Shown: positions 24,201-36,800 of the stretch, one piece after another
Numbering within the stretch: position 1 is the first letter of the stretch
Layout: the number at the start of each line of letters is the position of its first letter
Source of the DNA: Luidia sarsii
Lineage: Eukaryota; Echinodermata; Asteroidea; Paxillosida; Luidiidae
Reading direction: 5' to 3'
Length of the DNA stretch: 64,000 bases
Assembly (NCBI GenBank): GCA_949987565.1
Contig: OX465110.1
Span: 17,338,394-17,402,393 of the forward strand
Notes under the pieces: generated by a model
What the model was told of the DNA's origin: nothing
Seen by the model: the letters and a program-made list of their open reading frames with translations, nothing else
Database searches by the model: none
Made by a program: the position numbers and the translations under genes

Positions 24201-27200
24201 TCTAACTGTGCAAAGCAAGTGACATGCACTGACCGTTGTCAAGTTGAAACAGAAATTGCCTTCATAAGCTCATAGGCGATGGATCTTTTCTTGAATTTTG
24301 GAGGGGCAAAACAAAAAATTAGGTGGGCCCAACATTTCGATCCTAACAGAGTAGCAGGACCTTTCTCAAAGCCTCCCACCAAAGCAGGACTTTTTTTTTG
24401 CCTTTTGGAGAAAGGCCCTGCTACGATCGAAACGTCAGTATTTATAAGCAGTTTGGAAGGGAACAGATTCCTTCTTGCCCCGAGCTCTGAAAGTGAATGG
24501 TGGCCTAATGACCGACCACTTGGTCCTGCCTGCAGTTTCACCTACTCGCCGGGGCCAAATGCCTTCCAAGTGACCATCCGACCGAGCACTGGCCGAGGCC
24601 GGATCTGGACACAGGTCCTGGACAGGCATGATGGAACGTTCATCGTCCGCTACCGTCTCTTCCAGTCCTACCCAGACCTGAGGATAGAGGTGAAGAGCGG
24701 CGACAGGCACGCTAAGGGGTCGCCAGTCATCCTGACAGGTGGGTTATGCCCAAATGTATGGAGTGCTGCATTGCCCTGCCCTGTCTTGTGTTGTCTTGCC
24801 CTGCCCTACCTGCCCTTCCCATGCTCCCTGCCTTACCCTGCATTACCCTACCCTGCCCTACCCTGCCCTACCCTGCCCTATTGTACTCTGCCCTGCCCTG
24901 CTTTGCCTTGTTCTGTCTTGAACTGACATGACTTGCCTTTCCTAGTCCTGCCTTACCTTGCCCTGCCCTATTCTTGCCCCACCCTTCCCTATCCTATCCT
25001 GCCCTACCCTACTCTGCCTTACCCTGTCCTATCCTGTCCTGTCCTAACCTGCCCTGCCCTGCCATGCCCTGCCCTGTTCTGCCCTGTCCTGACCTACCTT
25101 TTTCTACCTTGTCCTGATCTACGCTTCCCTTCCCTGTCAGTGTCATATTCTTGCCCTGCCCTATCGTATCCTGCCCTACTCTACCCTACCCTACTCTGCC
25201 TTACCCTGTCCTATCCTGCCCTGCCCTGCCCTGCCCTGCCCTGCCCTATCCTGCCCTGTTCTGCCCTGTTCTGCCCTGTCCTGACCTTCCTTTTCCTACC
25301 TTGTCCTGATCTACCCTTCCCTTCCCTGCCATATTCTTGCCCCGCCCTGCCCTGCCCTATCCTACCCTACTCTACCCTACCCTACTCTGCCTTACCCTGT
25401 CCTATCCTGCCCTGTCCTGACCTACCCTGCCCTGCCCTGCCCTATCCTGCCCTGTTCTGCCCTGTCCTGCCCTGTCCTGACCTACCCTGCCCTGCCCTGC
25501 CCTATCCTGCCCTGTTCTGCCCTGTCCTGACCTTCCTTTTTCTACCTTGTCCTGATCTACCCTTCCCTTCCCTGCCATATTCTTGCCCCGCCCTGCCCTG
25601 CCCTGCCCTATCCTACCCTACTCTACCCTACCCTACTCTGCCTTACCCTGTCCTATCCTGCCCTGTCCTGACTCCTGACCTACCCTGCCCTGCCCTATCC
25701 TGCCCTGTTCTGCCCTGTCCTGACCTGCCTTTCCTACCTTGTCCTGATCTACCTTTCCCTTCCCTGCCATATTCTTGCCCTGCCCTGCCCTATCCTATCC
25801 TGCCCTACTCTACCCTACCCTTCTCTGCCTTACCCTGTCCTATCCTGCCCTGTCCTGACCTACCCTGCCCTGCCCTGCTCTATCCTGCCCTGTTCTGCCC
25901 TGTCCTGACCTGCCTTTTCTACCTTGTCCTGATCTATCCTACCCTACTCTGCCTTACCCTGCCCTATCCTGCCCTGTCCTGACCTACCCTGCCCTGCCCT
26001 GTTCTGCCCTGTCCTGAGTCCTGACCTGCCTTTTCCTACCTTGTCCTGATCTACCCTTCCCTTCGCTGCCCTTTCCTGCCCTTTCCTGCTCTATCCTGCC
26101 CTGTCCTGACCTACCATACCCTTAGGCCACTTAATTAATCAATGTTCTGGCTTGAGTTGAGGGCAGACTTTAAGACAAATTCTTTGTAGTCTTCAGAAAA
26201 TATGATTTGATATAATCATTCATTTACGGTATAGGTTACAAATAGTTTGTTGAACAAGAACCCTTTCAGAAACCATATGTATGTAGTTGAAAATGGCAAG
26301 TTTGATACCATTTACCATGCATTATCTTATAGCATGAAAACAGCTTAACATCATGACTCAATTCTCAGGAATTTCCTCACTTTTGCCTTTTTAACAAGGT
26401 CCTGCTATGATCACAATATCAGGCCCACTGACTTGTTTTTTTCCCCTTCATTTATTGGGTGCAATTTTGAAATCAGCTTGCAGTCAGTAGCATTATTTGT
26501 ATTGTCACTGCTTCACCTAGTACTGTAGTAGTAAATCGTTGGCACAAGATTCTTGACATGTTTGCTCTGAAACCACCTCTGCCACTAACCCCATCCAGCC
26601 GAGACTTGAACGAACAAGTGAACAAGCCGGCAAATGAGCCCCCCCCCCCTCCCCCTGCCTGCTGGCTTGACCTCTGGCCCCTGGGTCGGTCCGCAGAGAA
26701 GCGCTCATCTTGGCGGTAGGTCCGACCTCAAAGTACCCTACCCATCATCCCCCCTAAAAAAAATACTTAGTACCGGTAACCTTATGTTGGATAAGAGTTT
26801 TGCTTGCTGGAAATACTAAGTGAAAGGTTTGTGGTGACACCATGTTGCACTTCTCTTTCGAGAAGGAGTGTGGCTCTCAAAAGAGCTAGTAACTCAATGT
26901 TTTGGGTAGTGTACTCTGCCTGTCTTCAGGAGTTTTCAGAGCCACACTTCTTCTTCAAAGAGAAGTGCTACATACGGTGTGTGGGGTGCCATCGCAAACC
27001 TTCCTCTTAACCTTTTATTTATGTGCTGCTAAACCTGACAAAACTCAGCAGAAACCCCCACTTGCATTTTGTGTGGTATTGGCAAGTAGGGCTTCATGGA
27101 AAGACTTACATTTACAGGTACATGTCGTTCCCATCATGTTATGCGAGTGTGGCGCACTGTTTAAGAACTATAATGTAGGCCCTGGCAAGTCGGCAAAGTG

Positions 27201-30200
27201 ACATGCTGGCCCTGGCATAGGGTAACCAGGCAACCACGGCTGCTCCGAAATCCTATAGTCATGGCAGTGTGCAGAATGAAAGCAGACTCCCACACTGGTT
27301 TTAGTATTAGTGTGGGTAATTTGACAGTCTGCCCAAGGAGGTATTTGTCTGCCAGTACATTTGCTCTTCGGGCAGTGTCAATATTCTGGCTTTGCCTGCT
27401 ACTAGTGCTAGGATAATCAATCCCCCCCAAAAGTCAGACCTGAGATTTAATCGTTAAGATTGTGACCGACTCACACAAGTAATATTTCTCAAGCCCCAGA
27501 AGCTAAATGACTGGGTACTGATTATTTTGTGATGGGAGGTGGGGGGGGGGGGGGAGGAATTGATTGACTGAGACCTTTCAGCCTTTGTGGAATTATTACC
27601 ACTGTCCCTCTAAATTCAAGTTTACCCTGGGTGGGTTTTTGATCAACCATGCCCAAGATTCATGCTTGCCGGTATTTTGTGGTAGATTGTAGTGTTTCTG
27701 TAAGTGATACAAAGATATTGCAGTCTGCTGGCTTACATGTAGATGTACCTAAAGGCCTTTTCACTCTACAAACATCCGATCCATGTTGAAATCTACACGG
27801 GTCCGACCCAAGTCGAATTCTTAAGATTTCAAGAAGTCAACACAGGTCACTAGTGTGAAAAGACCATACCAAACTACTAACTACTACTAAGTCTAACTAA
27901 GTCTCAAAAAGGTGATATACAAAAATGTTGCAAACTGCTTACTGACTAAAATTACCAAAATGTAAATCTTAAAATTTAGTGGGCCTGACGTTTCGATTCT
28001 AGCAGGACCTTTCTCAAAGGCAGAGTGACACTCTGCCTTTGAGAAAGGTCCTGCTAGGATCGAAACGTCAGGCCCACTAAATTTTAAGTCTCAAAAAGTT
28101 AAGAAGGCCCGACATCTGGCTGCTAGCAGGGACCTTCCTTATGTCAGGCCCTCCAATTTCTTTCTTTTAGTTTTCTCAGAGGTGAGCATTTAAAAAAAAA
28201 ATGTTTACAGATTTTTAAGGGCTCCCCTTGTCAAATGTACATATACAGTGCATGTTTTTCCCTGCAATTTTGTGAGCCTGAGGCTGCAACCAATAATTTG
28301 TTTTTCAAATAAACAAATTTTGCTATAACTTATGAATGTGCTATGGTGATATTACATGGCCCGCAGTTGGGATAGGGAGTGAGTCTAACTCTAAAGCACT
28401 GTAATACGTGTAATTAATGTAATTATTCTTATGAAGAATGTATGGAGATAATCTGCAAGGAAACTGCTTCACGGCCTTTTGCACAGGCTAAGGTGCTATT
28501 TGTGAACCTTTTTTTTTTTCAAGCAAGATTCTGACCCCGGGAGGTGGCACGTTTTCTAGACAGCTACTGTACTGGAGTTGGGTGAGATAGGCAGCCACAC
28601 AGTTTAATATGCAGGGGCAGCCCTGGTAATGGTGCACTGCATACATGTGTAGCTCAAAGATAAATATTCCCAGGGGTAATACTTGCAAGCGGGAGTCAGT
28701 CTATGCTGGAGAAGCTGGTCAACAATAGCCAAGGGTCCGAATGTTTGCAAGGTGTTGTTCGAAATGATTGACCATCCCAAGGAGGCTCGCCTAATACCTC
28801 CTTGGCCATCCCTTCCGCCAAATTTCCAACCCCCCCCCCCCAAAACCGGCTACCCTGGACGGAGACACCAGTGGAGGCCAGTGTGTGCCTTTCCGTTGAC
28901 TCAAATGCGATTAGCATGTTTGACAATTGCAGTCGTAGTAGTGAGTCGCCTTGCCTAAGCCGGCTGGCCAACAACAGTGGTCTCCACACACAAAAAAGGG
29001 GGTTGTTGGTCTGGCCTGAGAGAGTGTGCAGTAGTAATGCCTTGTCCACAAGCAGTGTTTACCTTCCAAATGAGGATTTGGAAAAAAAAAACCACTTTGC
29101 CATTTGGCTTGAGAGCTGTTGACTTGCTGTGAGTTGCTCTACGACCCCTTTCCCTGACCCCCCGCCCAAAAAAAAAATTCACTTTGAACCATTCTTCTCT
29201 TGCTGCTTGTTTGCCCCCAACCAGAGGCAATGAATAAAATGCCCATTGTGTGTTTCATCTTTGTTCTGCTACTTGGAGATTCCCGACAAGTGAAGGCATG
29301 GTCCCCGGTCCTTGCAGAAGGCTTGCTCAAGACACCGTGAAAAAAGGAAGACAAACGACTTCCCATGTTTTATCTTCTTCTCAATAACGATGTTTATCTA
29401 AGCCCTGTCCACAGTCCACACTGGACTTTTTTCAGTAAAACTTACTGGGTACGTTCAGACGGCGTTTTAGATTTGCTAAGACGAACCGTTTTAACCCGAT
29501 GGGTTTAAAAAAAAAGTGTGTCTGAAGTCTGAACTCTGAATGCTCCGACACCACTTTAAAGTGAAAACTGATCCGTTTTAACTCGCCGCTAAAATGCCCC
29601 AAAATTAAAACTGCTCGAGAGGAGGGTTTAGTGCTGTTAGGACACAATTGCTTTTCAACTATCCGGTTTTTGGCAGCGATGCCTGGCTGCACAGCTTGCG
29701 CAACAGGTAATAATGATGTGTGTGTGTACTGTGCAGCATGCACTTTATGCATCTAGGCGAAAGATGCATTGGATGTAGGGCAGATGTGGGGCGTGACCTT
29801 TTAAAACCAAAAATAAAACTGAACCGGTTTTAACTGCTTGCTGTCAGATGCTGTATGAATGCACAGAGTTTTAAATGTATGACTTGTTTGGTTCGAAGGT
29901 GGTTCAACTTGATTTGTTTTAAGTTTAACTAACATGTTGTCTGAATGTAGCCACTGAGACAATGGGAACTTTTCCCATTTTAAGTCCAGTGCGGACAGCC
30001 TGGGACGTTTTTTTTTCTCTCAGTTACTCTTCCCGAGTCCAGCGGTTACTTCTACCGGCCAAATGCTGCCCAGGAAAAGTTACCGGGTCACTCCAAGTCC
30101 AACCTAAAATTTCATCCTCCATCACATTGTGCCTTGTAACCCAGATCCTACATTTTCCTCAATTGACCAAAACTCCACATGCCCCCAATCCTACAGAATC

Positions 30201-33200
30201 CTCCTCCATCACATTGGGCCTTGTAGCCCAAATCCTACATTTTCCTACAGTGACAAAACTCCACATGCCCCAAATCCTGCAAATTCCTACAATTGGACAA
30301 TAGGATTCTGTAGGATTTGGGAGGGTTAGGGGGTTTTGGATAACAGGGAAAAAGACGGAGCTGAAGCCTAAGCCGGGTTTTGGGAAAAGGGCCCTGAACT
30401 AAATTTTCTAACATGGAGCTCCGTTTCTTTTTAATGTGGTGTATAATAATGTGCATCTGTCTGATGGGTGGGTGTGTTGCACTGTAGGGGAAAACAATTT
30501 ATCAGTTGGAAAACCAGATGGCCTTGCCCATCCAACCAACCAGCCACCCAGCCACAGCTGTGCCGCCAAGTACATGTACATGTATGGTGGACACATTTTG
30601 CCTGAGCTGCCTACAAAAGGCTTCACTAGAGCACAACTTCCTCAGTGTGTTTAAATATAGTCTGACGGAGCCAGGAAGTCAGGACCGAGGGATGTGGGAA
30701 AGCAGTCACGATCACAGCGTTCAGAATACTCGGACACAAAGACAGTAAAACTGTTACAATGGGGGCACTATCGCATGGAAAAGGCTAGCGCGACTCACTT
30801 TTTTTTATGAAACCAGTGTCAAAGCAACTTGTGAAAGGTTTTGTGCATATCTTGTCCTCAAATACACTGCATACAGTAGGTGTATCTCTGCCTTTGAGAA
30901 AGGTCCTGCTAGGATTGAAACATCAGGCCCTCCTAATTTGTTTATACCCTTATACACTGTAGATTATCAGGTGACATTATATATTATTGTACAGTAAATT
31001 ACAAATTATTATTGGTGAAATATTGAGGCTTTGGTATTTTTCTAACGCAGACATCACTCTCTTGCAAAAACAGACTGCATCCGTAGTACATATCTAGAAA
31101 AAAAGGGTTGAATTTTATTTCTATTTCAATGGTTCTCATCCTCATGCATAGTTACTGTAGATGGATGTGTTTGTTCTCTAGGTAGGATGGGTCCCACACC
31201 TCCGAGTCATGCCCTGAAAGAGCTTTCTTAAAGGCAGGACCTTTTCTCAAAGGCAGGGAGGTTAAATTGCCAATGTATATATTTTTTTGCTTGCGTTGGA
31301 CTTGGCGTCGGCCTGGCTTAAAATGAAAGCGTAGCTTTGGCTGCCAACTTTATAAAACAATTTTTTTTTGATCGAACAGGGATTTGATTTTGGTGCCGAA
31401 GTAAAATTTCACTTAAACTGGTACAAGAACTCACTGACTTTGTATACACCAATGACCCCAACGCGAGTATCGGAAAAACGAGAGGGCCAAACGTTTCGAA
31501 ACTTTCGATCCAGGACCCTTTCTCAGAGGCAGAAGCTGAGGAGTCAGGGGCAGATGTGTCTGGCTCAGAGTTCAGAGAGAGGTCCTGCCACAATCAGGTG
31601 GTCAGGCTGGCACTCTGCATTTTTTGGGGGGTGAAGTTGATTTTATGGCCAAATTGTGCCCAGGTGTTCTCCAGATGTTGGACTGTGTACCCGACTGTGT
31701 CTGTGAGTGCCAAATGTCCATGTACTTTCAGAAGCCTCAGGTGGGATTGACATGCATTATTAAAACCCTAACCCTCCCAAATCCTACAGAATCCTATTGT
31801 CCAATTGTAGGAATTCGTAGGATTTGGGGCATGTGGCAGTTGATGCATTGTAGGAATTTGCAGGATTTGGGGCATGTGGAGTTTTGTCACTGTAGGAAAA
31901 TGTAGGATCTGGGCTACAAGGCCCAATGTGATGGAGGAGGATTCTGTAGGATTGGGGGCATGTGGAGTTTTGGTCAATTGAGGAAAATGTAGGATCTGGG
32001 TTACAAGGCACAATGTGATGGAGGATGAAATTTTAGGATTTAGGGCACTTGGAAGTAAAAATATACATTATCACAAAAGGGGATATGTACCAATGGTCCA
32101 GGGAGATGCTGTTGGTTTGGAGTTGCACTCGCCTGTATTCGTGGGAGAAGTGGGGATGAGGTTAGACTTTGCTATACCACCCTACAATACATGTAAGCAA
32201 TCCCATCCACTGACTTATGGACAATCTATTAGGCCTGCTGTGACTGGCCAGAGCATTTGAACAACAAAATATATGTCAGGCCCACTACATTTTCAGATTT
32301 ACATTTTGGTAATTTTAGTCAGTAGGCCAAAGCAGTTTGCAACATTTTTGTATATCATATACATCGGACATAATTGAATATTCTGCGGTCTTTGAAAGTT
32401 GCAGAAGGGAAAGAAAAAAAAAAGGAGAAAAAAAATCAAGCGTAAACTTTCCAAAGGTAAGGAGCATTTGTGATGTGAATACACTACATGTACCCTGGAT
32501 ACAACTACCTGTAATTGTCTGCACTCAGTGCTACTGCAAGTGCTACATTCATTGAAACCTTGGGGCAGTCAGAGCTGCACTCATTGACACTGCGGGCACC
32601 TATAGCTGCGAAAGCTACCTCCATGATGAAAGAAACGAGGTGGCTGGTTACTACTGCCAGTGAAAGGTGTGAAAGAGGAAGGTTTGGGTGGGAGCCACGG
32701 TGGGAGAGAGGGAGAGACAAGAGATTGAATCTGCCTTTTTGTCTGGCCTTCAGATAAACATAGATTCTGTCCTCTGCTTTCATTCTATAGTGTTCTGCCT
32801 GCCAGGGGTACTGGCCTTCATCAGTGTATTACTTCCTGGCGAATGAATGGGAAGGGGCTCTTCCATGGGAGCTGACATGTTGATGCAACACATTCCTGTG
32901 TGCAATTGGACATCCTGCAGTGGGCTGGACCATTGTTGTCTGTGGAAAATTGGTTGGCTGCCTGCCCACCTCCCCTGCTGTGAACAACCTCTAGCACACA
33001 TGCCAAGAAGCTTAAATTCATGTCCTAAACAAAAACAAAAAAACCTTTTAGAAGTTCATACAAAACTTCTACGAACTGCTACGTGACCAACATTTTGAGA
33101 GGGGTTGAGGTTTCGATACCTGCAGAACCTTCTTTCTTTCTACGGCAAAGGTCCTGCTAGCGCTAGGATCAGAGCATGGTCAGGAGCATTGGGCCCCTCT

Positions 33201-33779
33201 CATTTGCTGAGTTTCATGCTACACCATAAAAATCCTTGGATGTCACAGAAATTATGCAGAAGGGCCTGATGTCTGGGTCCTAGCCATAGCAGGACCTTGA
33301 TATAACTTATAAGGCTTTGGAAGTCCAGCGCTCCAAGTGGCCACTGGGTACTGGTGGGAGTCCCACCCGTACCCAGTGCATATTCTCAGCATTTTCACAG
33401 AGACAAAATCGGTCTCTCGTCACACTCACAGCTATACATAAATATAGATGTCTCTCTGTGAATGATTTCTACAATGTAGTACATAACTACACATCACATG
33501 ACTTGTGTACAAGACACCATCTATAGTCTTATCTATTCTTACAGCATAAATGATAACCGCAGTATGACAAGGCTTTGTTGCATTTTAGACGATAGCTGAG
33601 CTCTTGCCACTGAACATTTTGCAAATAATTTTGACTTCAAAATTTTCCCATCATTGGAGAATTTGACGTCCAGCAAAAACCAGAGATAAGATATTGCTAA
33701 TAAATTCTCTGGAAACATGTGCCCCAAAACAGTCAGCACTCAGCACCCTTCTCTGTGTTGGACTTCACCTTGTAATCTG

Positions 33780-33815
<36 letters not shown>

Positions 33816-36800
33816 GGTTTATTTCAAAATAAAAACATCGCAGTCAAAGACTGAATTGCGTTTTTATATAACACTAAAAAGGTATGTAAAAAACAAGACA
33901 TTCAGTATAAGAAAGTTTTTAAAAAGGAAAATAAAAGACTATTACATTCACATCAAAAGAGAGGAATACAGGACAAAAACAATTAGAAGACGAAAGGACA
34001 CCAAACAAATTTTCAATAATCACGCAAAACCTAAAATTGGAAATCACCCCTCGGAGTACCAGCCCGAAATACATGATGTTGGTGTGTCGTTCCCGGATAG
34101 TGCTCACTAGAACTAACCCTATAGGCTATAGTCACACCACCTCTACCAATTAACTAGTACCATCGCCTTACGATATAACGTAATACTTTCCTTCTGGCCT
34201 GCTGGCCAGTGCATGCTATGCACTGTCCGAATCTATATTGTACAAGACAAATATTTCCCCGGTGTACGGTGATCCATGGATATGGATATAAACATGCATG
34301 TAAGGCATTGAAATGCCTGATTTCTAGGCTTGAAGGAATTTACAAGCAAAATCCCCACACTGCCAAAAATGACCAGAAATGGTTGAAGGGCCCAATGGTA
34401 ATGGCCTTGGGTTTAGTCAAACCAAGGAGGAACTTCATTTACACGTACGATCAAAACATCCTGCCATTAACCTCTCCAAGATTGGTTGTTTAGCTTTAGG
34501 CTCTCTGAAGTCAAGGCTAGGGCGTCGTTGATTCCTCATCGAAAGTAACACCAACACTGGTGCACTGTCGAAGGAGCCAGTTGATGTAGTGATTGCTAAA
34601 GATGGATTTCTATCAAAGGAAACCTAAGTGGCTCTTGTTTGAAAGTATAGTGCATCAGGAGGGTTTGCGGTGACACCATGTATAATGTCACTTAAAGAAG
34701 AGGTATGGTTCTGAAAAGAACATGGTGTCACCTCCTATATTGTTTCACCCACCATGCAAAGCCTTAAGTCTTATTTAGTGCACCATTGTGTTGTTAAAAA
34801 AGAAAAGAAACCTACAATTTACAAAGCCAGTTCTGTCCTTGAGAACAGGGTTGACGACTTGCTTGCACATGTGCATTGTGCATGTAGGAAGCCAGCCCGG
34901 TTTGAGTGGATTTGTAATCTAGCAGGCATGTGTTGAAAAGATGGTGCGAACTCATCGGAAATGGGTGTCCACTGTCAAATCACTTTTCCCCTTCACATAA
35001 TCCCCCGGCCCTGACCCCGGGGATTGAACTTTAGTTGGGCGCATGCACTGAGCAGTGGCAGACTGCCAGCTCTTATGTGTGCGTGTGTGTGCAACTGTGG
35101 CCAGGCAGTGGTGTGCAGTGTACACAGGCTTTCTGATGACTGACTGGAGTTCTGCCACACAAGGTGCACTGTTTCTCCACCAGACACAGGGGGCCAGTAC
35201 ATGAGCAACAGTCCCACTCATTGGTACTAATGTACATGTACATGCTCTGTGCCTGCCCCTGTGCTACTTTACATGTGTCATTGTACAAGGGTCACATCGC
35301 CTGCCATAAATCAGGTCCCATTACAGTCCTTGGGTTTTCTGACACACTGGATACTCTGTGAATCTTGTTACTTGCCCTGATGAACTTGTAACTGTAAGAT
35401 GCAGCCCCAAGTTTGTAAGGCTCAACTTCAGTCATCCTGCTGCTGCATGCTCTATCCATTCATGCCTAGGCCTATGTACAGTATGCCTGCGTACCAATGT
35501 ACACTGTACAATGTACATGTACAGTACATGTACTGTACAGTATACAGTACATCTAAATGTCCTGAATTACAGTGCAACCACTTGACACTTGACAGTACAG
35601 ACTACAGGGAATCTTTCATGGATTCCAAAATCCGAACCCTAGTCAATCTCAAGACTAGTAGTTTATAATCTTCACCTATTAAAGAGATCGGAAAATGGTT
35701 CTGACAGGCGCCCACACCTCACCCTGGCAAAGATTTGTTGACTGTTTGGGAAGGCCCCCATCTATTGTAATGGCTGGATAGCTCAGGTGGTTAGAGAACC
35801 AACTGGTATGCAAAACCACAAGTCTGGGTGCCAAGTCCCTGTCAAGGCCAATTTTCGTCACTATTTTTTGATGGATTGCTGAAATGCCTTTCCCAGTTTT
35901 CCTCTTCTTCGTTGATCTCTTTATTTGACATATTTTACTTAGAGCTGGACTTCCCAGAGCACTTGCTGCTTATTTGTCCACTGTACCTCCAAAGTCACGA
36001 AAAATCACCCCTGAAGATTTACTTACTTGTGTGGTGGAGGTCAGAAGGGCCACTAATAAAACAAACAAATCTCCTGGGACAGTCTCCTGGTTTTGTCTCT
36101 GCTCAGCTCAACACTAGCAGGACTTCCCTCATAGGCTGAATGATTCCACCCTTAAAAAAAGGTCCTGCTTGGATCCCCAAAAAAACTCCACCAGGCTGTT
36201 TTAATGCTTGAGATTTGTAGGATATGTTTGTCCGCGAAGCCAGTAATATGAAGCAGTTTGCTACATTTTGTTTGTATGTAGGCCTACTGCCTATAAAGTA
36301 ATTTCCCCTATCCAGTATCTACAAACTTCACTTTTGGAGAATTCCCCTTGTACCTTTTATGAAGACTCTTCAACAGGCTGCTGAAATGTTTCAAATGTGT
36401 ATACATGTATGTTTGTCTGTGAAGTCAGTAAACCAGTTTGCTACATTTGTTGTTGTACTTGTACTGCCTGCCTGTCAGACATTTGCCCTACAAATCAACG
36501 TATCTACAGAATTCCCCGTACCTTTTATGGTCACTTTTTTTTCTACTCTGTCGTGTTATTGCATAACTGCCATTCATATTTTGGAAGACCCACTCCACTT
36601 TTTGGTAAAAAATTGTCACTTTTTACAAGCTCTTTACAACAGATTCAGATTTTTGGCTTGGAACTGAAATACACCTGTATTCCTATATTGTTTGCCCTGT
36701 GATTCCTCTTTATTTAGCAGAAGTATTCCTAACTGGCAGCTATGTTATTGTCTGCCCTGCCAATTTCCAGTGAAAAAAAAACCCCACACCATCAGGGCAG

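Noticed and set aside
24933..25982. 349-codon Cys/Pro/Leu-rich open frame
   Set aside because: It lies wholly in the CCCTG satellite; other frames there are open too and no start, splice or domain supports a protein.
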